A stretch of DNA of 64,000 nucleotides from Saccharopolyspora soli (GCF_022678645.1 NZ_JALBWV010000051.1:1-64000), one strand, 5' to 3'; counted from the stretch's first letter, positions 39,805 through 48,369 are shown. A program made the numbers and translations. Notes: a model not told the origin generated them from the letters alone.

Positions 39805-40713
39805 TCAATCGCGGACACCCAGAGTCATCTTCTGCACCATGTCAGTGGCGGTCCGGGCGAATGCCTTGATCGCGCTGGTGTTGTCGCCGACCCGCCACAC
39901 CAGGCCGTAGCCCACCGGGTCGGAGTCCGCGAGCGGCACGTAAGCCACTCCTGGCCGCGCGTAGTACGTGGCAGCGTGCGCCGCCGCTAGCAAGGCTCCC
40001 TTGCCGCCAGCGACGAGCATGAGCGCTTCCTGCATGTTGGTGATCGCGGGTCCGCGGCCGATCGGTCTGCCCCTGGGCGTGTGCGTCGGGACGTGGCGTT
40101 CCAACCGGTAGTTCGACAACTCCCCATCGATGGTCAGCAACCGTACGCTGGCCAGGTCCTCGACCGACACCGCATCGCGTTTCGACAACGGATGGCTGGA
40201 GGCAATCGCCAGGGTGCGTGTTTCCGTCAGCAGGGTCGGCCCCTCGCCGAGGTCTTCCTCGCGCACTGGCAATTCCGTCAATTGAACGTCGAACTCCCCC
40301 TTTCGGAGTTGCCCGTACGGGTTCGACAGCGGTACTTCGCAGATCTCCACGGCCAGCCCAGGGTGGGCAGCGCGCAACGCCTCGGCCGTCTTCAGCACGA
40401 TCTCCCCGGCCAGCGGGTTGGCGAACCCGACGTGCAGCACCCCGTCAATGCCTCGTGCGCTCGCAGCGGCCCGCGCAAGGGCGGCTTCGATCGCGCGGTG
40501 GTGCGGTTCGAGGTCGCCGCGGAGCTGCCGACCGAGACTGGTGAGGGTGACGCGGCGGCTCGTGCGGACGAAGAGTTGGGCTCCGACGCGGCGTTCCAGA
40601 CGCTGGATGAGCTGACTCACCCTGGCCCTCGACAACCGCATCCGTTCTGCTGTGCGGCCGAAGTGCAATTCCTCGGCGAGGATCAGAAAGCACTCCAACT
40701 CGTCGCGTTCCAT
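39805..40713 (-). CDS. LysR-family regulator
   Basis: 302 residues from ATG 40713, chosen because GGGAGG lies 6 bases upstream. N-terminal HTH: ELECFLILAEELHFGRTAER, then LSRARVSQLIQRLERRVGAQ and LFVRTSRRVTLTSLG. The effector-binding domain starts at about residue 90 (GVLHVGFANPLAGEIVLKTA) and includes FDVQLTELPVREEDLGEGPT. It is transcribed away from the MFS transporter gene across 120 bases; LysR regulators usually activate the divergent neighbour, so control of the exporter and flavoprotein pair is likely. Confidence 0.88.
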   Translation of the reverse strand: MERDELECFLILAEELHFGRTAERMRLSRARVSQLIQRLERRVGAQLFVRTSRRVTLTSLGRQLRGDLEPHHRAIEAALARAAASARGIDGVLHVGFANPLAGEIVLKTAEALRAAHPGLAVEICEVPLSNPYGQLRKGEFDVQLTELPVREEDLGEGPTLLTETRTLAIASSHPLSKRDAVSVEDLASVRLLTIDGELSNYRLERHVPTHTPRGRPIGRGPAITNMQEALMLVAGGKGALLAAAHAATYYARPGVAYVPLADSDPVGYGLVWRVGDNTSAIKAFARTATDMVQKMTLGVRD

Positions 40714-40833
40714 CCGCATCCTCCCGACCGGTAAGCCTGGTTGAACGAACGTCGAGATCTTCGCCGTTGTTCCCCCGCACGCCTCGATCGATCGTGGTGG
40801 CACCAAGTTTCCCAACAACAGCAAGGAATTCAG

Positions 40834-42240
40834 ATGCGTGCGCGTGACTGGGGAGTGCTGTTCGCCCTGTGCGGGGCGATCTTCCTGGAAGGTATCGACG
40901 TGGCCATGCTCAACGTGGCCCTTCCCGCCATCCGGGCCGATCTGGGCATGCCCACCGGCGAACTGCAATGGGTCATGAGCGCCTACGTCCTCGGCTACGG
41001 CGGTTTCATGCTGGTGGGCGGCAGGGCCGCCGACCTCCTCGGACAGCGTCAGATGTTCGTCTTCTGGCTCACCGTCTTCCTGCTCTTCTCCGGCCTGGGT
41101 GGGCTCGCGACCGAAGGCTGGATGCTGATCGTCGCCCGGTTCGTTACCGGCGTCGCCGCCGCCTTCATGACCCCTGCCGGGCTGTCCATCATCACCACGA
41201 CCTTCGAAGAGGGTCCGCAGCGCAACAAGGCGCTGCTCATCTACTCCGGGACGGCAGCGGGTGGCTTCTCGATCGGCCTGGTCGTCGGCGGCTTGCTCAC
41301 CTCCGTCGACTGGCGATGGGTCTTCTTCGCCCCGGTTGTGCTGTCCTTCCTCATCCTGGTCGCCGCGCTCGCACTAGTGCCCAAGTCGCCGCGACCCGAA
41401 CGGACCGGTCAGCGCATCGACCTGGCCGGTGGCGCCACCATCACCGCCGCTATCGTGCTGCTCGTCCTCGGTGTCGAGCGCGCCACGCACACCAACATCG
41501 GCTGGACACTGGGCACGCTCGCCGCGGGGTTGGCCTTCCTTGCCGCCTTTATCGCCATCGAACGGCGATCCCCGATGCCACTCGTTCGGCTGGGCATCTT
41601 CCGCACCGGGTCGGTGGTGCGCGCCAACGTAACCGGGGTGCTCTTCGCCGCCGGGTTCTTCGGTTTCCAGTTCCTCGTGGTGCTGTACCTGCAGGAACTA
41701 CGCGGCTGGTCGACGTTGCAGACCAGCTTCGCGATGATCGTCATCGGCATCGATGCCCTTCTCTCGCCCACCCTCACCCCCAAGCTGGTCGACCGATTCG
41801 GCAACGCAGGGGTGATCTTCGGCGGACTGCTGCTCGCCGCACTGTCATACGCGCTGTTCCTGCCCGTCGGCGCGGACTGGACGTACCCGATGATGTTCCC
41901 CAGCCTGATCATGCTCGGCCTCGCTTTTGCGCTGGTGTACGGCCCGCTCACCATCGTCGCCACCGACGGGATCGACGACGCCGACCAAGGCTTGGCCGGA
42001 GGTCTCCTCTACACGTCGTTCCAGTTCGGTGCCGCACTCGGCCTTTCCACCGTGACAGCTGTCAACATCGCTGCCACCGACTCTGGAACTCCGGCCGCGA
42101 TGCTCGACGGCTACCACGCCGCCCTCGTCGTTCCGCTCACGGCGGCCCTGATCGCCACTCTCGTCAGCGCATTCGGGCTGCGACCCTGCAAGAGCCCGGC
42201 GATCACATCCGACGACACCAAGATCCCCGCCGCGCACTGA
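40834..42240 (+). CDS. MFS drug exporter, DHA2 (14-TM) type
   Basis: 468 residues with about 14 hydrophobic segments. Family marks: LEGIDVAMLNVALPAIRADL (motif with the conserved Asp in helix 1), GGRAADLLGQRQMFVFWLTV (loop 2-3 motif A) and IYSGTAAGGFSIGLVVGGLL (motif C, typical of antiporters). It should export hydrophobic compounds in exchange for protons. AAGGA lies 9 bases before ATG 40834. It is followed 17 bases later by a flavin-type protein on the same message and is divergent from a LysR regulator, which suggests an inducible detoxification unit. Confidence 0.9.
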   Translation: MRARDWGVLFALCGAIFLEGIDVAMLNVALPAIRADLGMPTGELQWVMSAYVLGYGGFMLVGGRAADLLGQRQMFVFWLTVFLLFSGLGGLATEGWMLIVARFVTGVAAAFMTPAGLSIITTTFEEGPQRNKALLIYSGTAAGGFSIGLVVGGLLTSVDWRWVFFAPVVLSFLILVAALALVPKSPRPERTGQRIDLAGGATITAAIVLLVLGVERATHTNIGWTLGTLAAGLAFLAAFIAIERRSPMPLVRLGIFRTGSVVRANVTGVLFAAGFFGFQFLVVLYLQELRGWSTLQTSFAMIVIGIDALLSPTLTPKLVDRFGNAGVIFGGLLLAALSYALFLPVGADWTYPMMFPSLIMLGLAFALVYGPLTIVATDGIDDADQGLAGGLLYTSFQFGAALGLSTVTAVNIAATDSGTPAAMLDGYHAALVVPLTAALIATLVSAFGLRPCKSPAITSDDTKIPAAH

Positions 42241-42257
42241 CCGCAAAGGAGCCCGTC

Positions 42258-42758
42258 ATGGCCACCAGAGTCAGCACCTTCTCGGCCCTTCAGGACACCT
42301 TCTTCAGCTACATCCGCGACATCAAGTACGCCACGATGATCACCGTCGACCGGCAGCACCGCCCGCGAGCCAGGGTGCTGCTCCCTGTCTGGGAGACCGT
42401 CAACGGACGACCGGTCGGCTGGCTCGCCGCCTACAAGACCCCCATCAAAACGGCTCACCTTTCCAACAATCCGCACACCACGTACTCGTACTGGAGCCCG
42501 CGCCAAAACGCCGTCTTCGTCGACAGCACCTCAACCTGGGCCGACGACGAAGAGTCCAAGCTCCATGCCTGGGACGTGTACCTCAAAGGCGGCCCGCCGG
42601 GCGTAGGTTACGACCCAATCCGCTACTGGCGCGGCGGGCCCGGCGACCCCGAATATGGCGTGATCCGCATCTCCCCTTGGCGAGTCCAACTCGTCCGGGG
42701 ATCTGATCTGCACAGCACGATCTGGCGGCTCGACACAGCATCCGCCACGACCGACTGA
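42258..42758 (+). CDS. Pyridoxamine-phosphate-oxidase-like split-barrel protein
   Basis: 166 residues. The flavin-binding split barrel is seen in TFFSYIRDIKYATMITVDRQ, RPRARVLLPVWETVNGRPV, GWLAAYKTPIKTAHLSNNPH and TTYSYWSPRQNAVFVDSTST. It resembles general-stress-type FMN proteins. AAAGGAG lies 7 bases before ATG 42258, and the gene is co-transcribed with the MFS exporter. It might reduce a compound that the exporter removes; that is inference. No signal peptide. Confidence 0.8.
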   Translation: MATRVSTFSALQDTFFSYIRDIKYATMITVDRQHRPRARVLLPVWETVNGRPVGWLAAYKTPIKTAHLSNNPHTTYSYWSPRQNAVFVDSTSTWADDEESKLHAWDVYLKGGPPGVGYDPIRYWRGGPGDPEYGVIRISPWRVQLVRGSDLHSTIWRLDTASATTD

Positions 42759-42807
42759 ACGAGGCTGTTCGGATCCTTCGCAGTTCAATCAGGGTGACCG
42801 CACTCGG

Positions 42808-43110
42808 TTGTGCCGAGCGCGGTCACGCCACGAACCGAATGCTGACGGGCTCATCGCGGTCCGGTTCCGCTTCGATGAACTCGCCCAGTTCGGCCCAGAC
42901 ACCACGCGATGGCTGCCCGCGCTCCGGGCCTCGATCGACCGCCACGCCATCACATTCAGCCTCGACGCAGGACACGGCTACATCCTGAACAACCGCCGAT
43001 GGCTACACAGCCGACGCGCCTTCACCGGCCAACGCCGGATATACCGAGTCAACGCAGAACCAGTGCAGCATCTAGGAATTCCTGCCGGTTTCACGCCCGA
43101 CGCGCACATG
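42808..43110 (+). pseudogene. TauD/TfdA-type dioxygenase, C-terminal fragment
   Basis: About 90 residues resembling the end of Fe(II)/2-oxoglutarate oxygenases: VRFRFDELAQFGPDTTRWLP, then HAITFSLDAGHGYILNNRRW, LHSRRAFTGQRRIYRV and LGIPAGFTPD. The second iron-binding His and the 2-oxoglutarate-binding Arg would lie in the LHSRRAF region. The N-terminal two thirds with the HxD motif are absent, and no start codon fits. The open frame continues past the homology as noise. A dead gene at the left edge of a debris field. Confidence 0.6.
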
Positions 43111-43129
43111 AACCAGTTCAGGACGAACC

Positions 43130-43306
43130 ATGAACCCGCTCCACCTGGTCTTCTTCTTGACGTCTTTAGTTATCGCCCTGACCTCTGGCGTCATCAAGAG
43201 CGCCGCAGGTGCACCCTGGCAGGAAGCCGTGCTGTTCGCTGGCAGCGCTTTCCTCACAGCTCTTGGCGTGCTTGCAGCCCTCGTTGGGGCGTTCCGGACG
43301 CGGTAA
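43130..43306 (+). CDS. Small two-helix membrane protein
   Basis: 58 residues from ATG 43130. Two hydrophobic segments, PLHLVFFLTSLVIALTSGVI and AVLFAGSAFLTALGVLAALV, joined by the short loop KSAAGAPWQE, end in a basic tail (GAFRTR). It starts 20 bases after the dioxygenase remnant in another frame. GGACGAAC upstream is a weak ribosome site. The strong hydrophobic pattern supports a real gene, but I know no family. Confidence 0.4.
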   Translation: MNPLHLVFFLTSLVIALTSGVIKSAAGAPWQEAVLFAGSAFLTALGVLAALVGAFRTR

Positions 43307-43382
43307 CAGAAGCACCGGCAAGGGTCGGGTACAACGCCTGACCCTCGCCTGACCAAAGATCATCTTCACCGTAGGACTCCAC

Positions 43383-43814
43383 GTGATCGCCTATCGTGCC
43401 ATGCTCGACGTGCCACGCGAACTCGCCCACTACGTCAGCCGACTGTTCCACACCGAACGCCGCCGACGTGGTATCCGCAAGAACAGCAGGGCCTTGACCT
43501 GCTTCCGCCAAGCGGTGCTGGGGTTGCGCTGGTTCCGCCAGGACGTCGACGTCACCGCGTTGGCCCGCGACGACGGGATCTCCCGCGCCACGGGATACCG
43601 CTACCTCGACGAGGTCTCGAGGTGCTCGCCGACCAGGCACCAGATCTCCACGACGCCCTCAAGCAGGCCAAGGCCGACGGACTGGCCTACGTGATCCTCG
43701 ACGGGAAGATCTTCTCCGCTGACCGCTGCAGTGAGAAAACCATGAGTGTCCAAGGGAAGCAGATTGACCTGTGGTACTCCGGGAAAGCCCACGAGCACGG
43801 CGGCAACGTCCCTA
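43383..43814 (+). pseudogene. IS5-type transposase remnant with frameshift
   Basis: The first frame gives LGLRWFRQDVDVTALARDDG and ISRATGYRYLDEV, an HTH region. Near 43618 the reading shifts, continuing VLADQAPDLHDALKQAKADG, YVILDGKIFSADRCSE (first catalytic Asp) and LWYSGKAHEHGGNV. After about 43814 the similarity stops, so the later Asp and Glu are lost. It is related to, but distinct from, the fragment at 103-474. Confidence 0.65.
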
Positions 43815-43938
43815 CGTGCCTGGGCGAACTACCGCATCGGTGGGTCGCGCGGTATCCGTTTGGCCAGATCGCGGGGTCTCCGGCACGCCGGCACGTACTG
43901 GACCTTGTCGATCTTTGTCGGTGTCTTACTCTCTTCGC

Positions 43939-44472
43939 ATGACAGCGCCTCAAAATCCTTGGCAGCAGCAGCAGTTCCAGTCGGCGGCTTATCAGCAGTT
44001 GCCGCCACAGCAGCAGTTTGACCGACCGAACCCGCCCCGTACGGTGGTGTCCGCGACCTTGATCGGCATCGTGGTGCCGATCCTCTCGGCAGTGCTGACC
44101 GTTATCAGCTTCGTGCTAAACGCTCTGGAACTCATCAGATATACCGATGACTGGCTGGGCCCGGTCATGTTCATGGTGGCCAACACGTTGGGCACCCTCG
44201 CGCTTGCAGTGCTGTGGGTGATCTTCGCGTTACAGATGCGGGCTGGCCGGAACTGGTCTCGGACCACACTCGCGATCCTCGCCGTGGTCTGGCTGCTCTA
44301 CAGCCTTTTCGGCATCACCGTAATGCTCACGCAGGGGCCCCTCACCACCCATGCGAGCGCGATCCTTACCATCCTCGATTCGTCGATGGCGGCGATCGCG
44401 ATGCTGCTGTTTCTCATCCTGGTCTTCCTCAAACCCTCGAACCAGTACTTCAAAGCCACAAACAACCGATAA
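43939..44472 (+). CDS. Four-helix membrane protein with Gln-rich N-terminus
   Basis: 177 residues from ATG 43939. Residues 1-35 are Gln/Pro-rich (NPWQQQQFQSAAYQQLPP), presumably cytoplasmic. Four membrane helices follow: LIGIVVPILSAVLTVISFVL, MFMVANTLGTLALAVLWVIF, TLAILAVVWLLYSLFGITVM and MAAIAMLLFLILVFL. This architecture is widespread in actinomycetes without a known role. No ribosome site is evident, and the start lies close to promoter-like sequence, so translation may be leaderless. It is the only intact larger gene in the debris field between 42.8 and 45.4 kb. Confidence 0.6.
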   Translation: MTAPQNPWQQQQFQSAAYQQLPPQQQFDRPNPPRTVVSATLIGIVVPILSAVLTVISFVLNALELIRYTDDWLGPVMFMVANTLGTLALAVLWVIFALQMRAGRNWSRTTLAILAVVWLLYSLFGITVMLTQGPLTTHASAILTILDSSMAAIAMLLFLILVFLKPSNQYFKATNNR

Positions 44473-44593
44473 CCTGCCACCCGAAAGTGCACCCCGACAC
44501 CCATGAGGGCAACCTCCCGCACCGAGCAGGTTTCCGGGCGATGGTCTGCGTCGCTGTCATCCCCCGCACTAGGTTGGCAAGGAAGGTTAGCGT

Positions 44594-45433
44594 GGGCTTG
44601 GCGCACACCGAATTGACCGGCTGCAACCCGAGCACGTCGAGAAGCTGTACAGCAAACTGCTCGCTCGCGGTTTGGCATCGTCCACTGTGCACCACGTTCA
44701 CCGAACACTACGAGTAGCGCTCAACGAAGCAGTCAAGCGCGAGCACATCACGAAGAACCCGGTCCTGGTGGCGAAAGCGCCGAAGCTCGTGGAGCCGGAG
44801 ATGGAGCCGTTCGCCGTTGCCGAAGCACAGCGGGTCCTCGACGCGGCGCGAAAGCGACGCAATGGTGCACGGTTCGCCCTTGCCCTTTCACTGGGGCTGC
44901 GACAGGGCGAGGCTCTTGGCCTGAAATGGTCGGACCTGCGGATCACCTGGCATCACGGCTGCAAGGAATGCGGCAACGACGATGTGGCGGACTGCCCGGC
45001 GGCGTACCCAACAGCCGTCATGACGATTCAGCGCGCCTTGCAGCGGCAGACCTGGCAGCACGGGTGCGATGAGGGCAAGTCCTGCGGACGGAAACGCGGT
45101 GCGGATTGCCCGCAGCGGCACGGTGGCGGCCTGGTGATCGTGCCGCCGAAGTCCAGCGCCGGGAAGCTGCGTGAGACCAAAGTGCGCCCCTCCCGGCTAC
45201 ACGATGCTCGGCACACCGCAGCGACCATGCTGCTGGTGCTCAACGTCCCGCACCGCGCGATCATGGACATGATGGGCTGGTCGGAAACGTTCATGCTCAA
45301 GCGCTACGTCCACGTGCCCGACGAGATCAAGCGCGGCATCGCGGACCAGGTCGGCGGCCTGCTGTGGAAGGGCTGGGAGCGTCCGAGCGACGAGGACGAC
45401 GACGGCCCGGCCGGGGCTCTCGTACCTGCCTGA
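44594..45433 (+). pseudogene. Tyrosine recombinase (integrase), truncated and internally deleted
   Basis: Readable from RIDRLQPEHVEKLYSKLLAR, just after an in-frame TAG near 44591, so about 100 N-terminal residues of the arm- and core-binding domains are missing. The catalytic domain retains SLGLRQGEALGLKWSDL (first Arg), SRLHDARHTAATML (HxxR), and MGWSETFMLKRYVHV with the tyrosine. Between PKSSAGKLRE and the HxxR box some 75 residues usual in these integrases are absent. Two Cys-rich inserts are seen (HHGCKECG, HGCDEGKSCG). Its end lies 116 bases from tRNA-Thr, the expected attachment site. Confidence 0.75.
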
Positions 45434-45504
45434 TCGGGCGCTCGACGACTCCGCGTGGAGCCACCTGTGGAGCCATGAATGAGACAGAAACTGAGCCGGA
45501 ACGA

Positions 45505-45541
45505 CACCAGGCGCTTTCCACATCGTGGAAAGCGCCTGGTG
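45505..45541. terminator. Strong hairpin between integrase remnant and tRNA
   Basis: CACCAGGCGCTTTCCAC and its exact complement, 17-bp arms with a 3-base loop. It starts 8 bases from the tRNA 3' end and 72 bases from the integrase stop, so it could end both transcripts. Confidence 0.85.
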
Positions 45542-45548
45542 AGAGCGG

Positions 45549-45622
45549 AGCCGCCTGAGGGAATCGAACCCTCGACCTACGCATTACGAGTGCGTCGCTC
45601 TGGCCGACTGAGCTAAGGCGGC
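45549..45622 (-). tRNA. tRNA-Thr (CGT)
   Basis: 74 nt. The acceptor stem GCCGCCT / AGGCGGC pairs perfectly, the D stem is GCTC/GAGC, the anticodon stem ACGCA/TGCGT holds the loop CTCGTAA (anticodon CGT, plus-strand 45586-45588), and the T arm is GAGGG-TTCGATT-CCCTC. The discriminator is T and CCA is not encoded. It reads ACG codons. The neighbouring integrase remnant suggests use as an attachment site, but I found no second copy of its 3' end in the window. Confidence 0.97.
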
Positions 45623-45791
45623 AGTGCTCGTTGAGTGTAGCTGGCACCTTTCTTTCCTTCGTTCGCGGCCCCTGGTCGTCTTCTCTTCCGGCTCCGTTGG
45701 CGGGCCACTTGGTCGTTACCTCCCTGGTTCCTGCTCGTTGGGCCTGGCGTGATCTTTGCCACTTCTGCTTTCGTGACCAGGAGGTGGTTGG

Positions 45792-47045
45792 GTGCGAGCC
45801 GTTCGCCGCTTCAGCGCGTGCACCGTTGTTTCGGTGACCGTCGTCGGGTTTTCCCTGCCCGCGGCTGTTGCTCAGAGCTCCCCTCCGACGACTCCTGTTC
45901 CCACGCCTGAACGGCCCGGTCAGCCGCCTCCTTCCGGGCCCGCCTCCACTCCTGGCCCGATCGTGGCCGATGCGGGCACCATGGTCGGGATCGTGCGCTT
46001 GCTGCCCGGCACCGTGCCGGGCGACTCGATCATCGACGACCCCGAGTTCACGGAGCGGTTGCCGAAGCAGTCGGTGGCCGAGGCCGGGATGGGGCGGGCC
46101 ATCGCGCAGGCGAACTCCACCGCGTTCTTCGCGCCCGAACGCGCGGTCGCCGAAGCCTCCCCGGTCGGCGTGGCGGTGTTCGGCAAGGCGCCGCAGATGC
46201 CGATGGGGCTCGCGCAAACCGCGCTACCTGATCACGCCGAACCGACCAGCGGGAGCTTGCACCCGCCCGCGTCTCCGGCCGACCAGCTGGTCGAACTCAG
46301 CGGGCTGGACGGCAGCGTGCAGGCCCGCTGGGACGAGCAGGCAGGGCCGTGCGTGTCGCCGATCGCCGACGCGCGTTATTCGATGGGCAGTGCGTCCGTG
46401 GTGAACGCGCTGCCGGGTGGGACGCCTGCTGCTGGTGCGTTGTTGGACGTGCCGGATGTCGTCGATGCGCATTCCAACGTGCAGCTGGTTTCCGCCGCCG
46501 GGCAGGTCGGCAAGGCCGTTCAGGCGAGCTCGACGATGCAGGTGTCCAGCGTGCGGTTGTTCGCTGGTAGCGCGCAGGAGGTTCGGGTTGACGTGATCGG
46601 TGCGCCTCGGCTCGTCGCCACCGCCACCGGGGACCCTGCTACGTCCACTGTGGACTACCAGGTTCCGGTGTTCCGGGTGTCGCAGGGCGGGAAGGAGCTC
46701 GGGGTGCTCGACGCCGCGCACCCGGACCTGGACCTGCCGCTGCCTGGGGCTCTAGACGGTGGCGTGTTGCGGATGAGCGCCGGGGAGCTTCAGCAGAACG
46801 TCGTCGGGACCGAAATTCGCGCGGGGGCGAGGCTTTTCGACCTCCAGGTGCTTCGTGGCCACCCGGTGGGGGTTCCGACCTCGCTGGTGCGGATCACCTT
46901 CGGCGAGCAGATCGTCCGCGTCGGGGCGCCGGGCGGCGGTGTGGACTGCCGGGACTCGGGAGTCGCGGCTCCGGCGGCGACCGGCCCGGCCGTTTACCAG
47001 GCGCGGATCGAACCGCTGGCGTCGACCAGCAAGGCGAGCCCGTGA
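45792..47045 (+). CDS. Secreted protein of unknown function
   Basis: 417 residues from GTG 45792. Signal peptide at residues 1-27 (VRRFSACTVVSVTVVGFSLP, cleavage near AVAQ). A Pro/Thr-rich segment (residues about 28-58) leads to a long domain without membrane helices. It contains MVGIVRLLPGTVPGDSIIDD, SVRLFAGSAQEVRVDVIGAP and YQVPVFRVSQGGKELGVLDA. Two Cys lie at PCVSP and VDCRDS, consistent with a disulfide. I associate it with uncharacterised exported proteins of Pseudonocardiales but can name no domain. It ends just ahead of the globin-fusion gene and might be transcribed with it. Confidence 0.72.
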   Translation: MRAVRRFSACTVVSVTVVGFSLPAAVAQSSPPTTPVPTPERPGQPPPSGPASTPGPIVADAGTMVGIVRLLPGTVPGDSIIDDPEFTERLPKQSVAEAGMGRAIAQANSTAFFAPERAVAEASPVGVAVFGKAPQMPMGLAQTALPDHAEPTSGSLHPPASPADQLVELSGLDGSVQARWDEQAGPCVSPIADARYSMGSASVVNALPGGTPAAGALLDVPDVVDAHSNVQLVSAAGQVGKAVQASSTMQVSSVRLFAGSAQEVRVDVIGAPRLVATATGDPATSTVDYQVPVFRVSQGGKELGVLDAAHPDLDLPLPGALDGGVLRMSAGELQQNVVGTEIRAGARLFDLQVLRGHPVGVPTSLVRITFGEQIVRVGAPGGGVDCRDSGVAAPAATGPAVYQARIEPLASTSKASP

Positions 47046-47094
47046 TTCTGGAGCGGTACGGCGTTGCTGCTCCTGGGCGCGCTCACGCACCAAA

Positions 47095-47106
47095 AAGTAC
47101 GTACTT
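47095..47106. promoter_or_regulatory. 12-bp perfect palindrome before the globin fusion
   Basis: AAGTACGTACTT, 25 bases before ATG 47132. Palindromes with GTAC cores are typical operators of HxlR- or MarR-type regulators; none is adjacent. Confidence 0.4.
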
Positions 47107-47131
47107 GAGCAGGAAAAACCAACGTGCTCGA

Positions 47132-47908
47132 ATGCTGGGCGTGATCGTCGAGTACATCCGCTACCGGGTACCCGAGCCCGGCGCTGCCGCTTTCGAGGAC
47201 GCCTACCGACGGGCCGTGGTGCCGCTTTCAGCCGCGCCGCAATGCGTTGACTACGAGTTGACGAGGTGCGCGGACGAACCCGGCTGCTACGCCCTGCGGA
47301 TCAGGTGGACCTCGGCCAACGATCACACCGCGGGCTTCCGGCGCAGCGCGGCGTTCGGCGCGTTCTTCGCCGAGATCGAGCCGTACGTCGGCAACATCGA
47401 GGAGATGCGGCACTACGAGCCGCTCGGGATCGACGGCTGCGGTTCGTCGGTGCCGACCCTCTACGAGTGGGCCGGTGGCGCGGCAGCGTTGGAGAAGCTG
47501 TTCACCACCTTCTACGAGCGTATGCGGCTCGACCCGGAGCTCGCGCCGGTGTTCGCGGAGATGTCGCCGGAACACGCGAAGCACGTGGCCACCTGGCTCG
47601 GTGAGGTCTTCGGCGGCCCTGCGCGGTACTCCGAACAGCGCGGCGGCCACGCGCACATGCTCGGAAAGCACGTCGGCAAGGCGATCACCGAGACCCAACG
47701 CCGCAGGTGGGTCGACCTGCTGCTCGACACCGCCGACGAAATCGGCCTCCCGGACGACCCGGAGTTCCGCTCGGCGTTCGTGGCCTACCTGGAGTTGGGC
47801 AGCCGGATGGCCCGGCTGCTGTCCCAGCCCGACGCCCGCCCGGACTTCGACGAGCCGATGCCCCGCTGGGGCTGGGGCGAGGTCCGGCCTTGGCAGCCCG
47901 CGTCGTAG
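47132..47908 (+). CDS. ABM domain-truncated haemoglobin fusion
   Basis: 258 residues. Residues 1-95 are an antibiotic-biosynthesis-monooxygenase (ABM) domain (VEYIRYRVPEPGAAAFEDAY, VDYELTRCADEPGCYALRIR, FFAEIEPYVGNIEEMRHYEP). Residues about 112-250 are a group II truncated globin: YEWAGGAAALEKLFTTFYER, FAEMSPEHAKHVATWLGEVF and the haem-side HAHMLGKHVGKAI with the proximal His. A chimera of these two domains has been described in Streptomyces. The ABM part may use oxygen bound by the globin. The start could also be GTG 47141. It converges on a merR gene one base away. Confidence 0.85.
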   Translation: MLGVIVEYIRYRVPEPGAAAFEDAYRRAVVPLSAAPQCVDYELTRCADEPGCYALRIRWTSANDHTAGFRRSAAFGAFFAEIEPYVGNIEEMRHYEPLGIDGCGSSVPTLYEWAGGAAALEKLFTTFYERMRLDPELAPVFAEMSPEHAKHVATWLGEVFGGPARYSEQRGGHAHMLGKHVGKAITETQRRRWVDLLLDTADEIGLPDDPEFRSAFVAYLELGSRMARLLSQPDARPDFDEPMPRWGWGEVRPWQPAS

Positions 47909-47909
47909 G

Positions 47910-48314
47910 TCAGGAGGACGTGGGCGCCCAGAGGTCGGCAGCGGTCCCGTCGCGGACGTGCTCCTCGTAGGTGACGACCTTGTCGTGGATGACCGCAAGG
48001 CTGGCGCGGAGCTCGTCGATCTTGCCCTGCACGGCTCGTTCGTGCTCCCTCAGCAGCGCCAGGCGCTCCGGCTCGTTGCCCGGTCCGGAGCGCACCAACC
48101 GGGCGAACTCCTTGATCTTCGCGATGGGCATGCCCGACTCGCGGAACCGGTTGCACAGCAGCAGCCATTCCACGTCGGCGTGGTCGTAAACCCGCTGGCC
48201 CCCGCCGGAGCGCGGGATCGATCGCAGGAAGAGCCCTTCGCGCTCGAAGAACCGCAGCGCGTGCACGCTCATCCCGGTCGCCTCGGCGACCTTCCCGATG
48301 GACAGTCCGCGCAC
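47910..48314 (-). CDS. MerR-family regulator
   Basis: 134 residues from GTG 48314 (or the adjacent GTG 48317). DNA-binding part: LSIGKVAEATGMSVHALRFF, EREGLFLRSIPRSGGGQRVY and DHADVEWLLLCNRFRESGMP. The dimer helix runs from about residue 80 (ERLALLREHERAVQGKIDEL). No cysteine cluster for metals, so an organic inducer is likely, as in AdhR-type members that sense aldehydes. It is divergent from an SDR gene, with a MerR-type promoter between, and should activate that gene. Confidence 0.85.
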   Translation of the reverse strand: MRGLSIGKVAEATGMSVHALRFFEREGLFLRSIPRSGGGQRVYDHADVEWLLLCNRFRESGMPIAKIKEFARLVRSGPGNEPERLALLREHERAVQGKIDELRASLAVIHDKVVTYEEHVRDGTAADLWAPTSS

Positions 48315-48328
48315 CACACCACAATACC

Positions 48329-48359
48329 TTGACCTAGAGTCCTCTCTAGCTCTTAGCGT
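48329..48359 (+). promoter_or_regulatory. MerR-type promoter of the SDR gene
   Basis: A -35 box TTGACC (48329-48334) and a -10-like TAGCGT (48354-48359) are separated by 19 bases. Inside the spacer is the dyad CTAGAG-TCCT-CTCTAG (48334-48349). A 19-base spacer with a central dyad is the hallmark of MerR-activated promoters. Confidence 0.8.
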
Positions 48360-48369
48360 CGTCACCGTG

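Noticed and set aside
45549..45622. Second attachment-site copy of the tRNA 3' end in the window
   Set aside because: I looked for the T-arm/acceptor sequence elsewhere in the window and found none, so element borders cannot be drawn.
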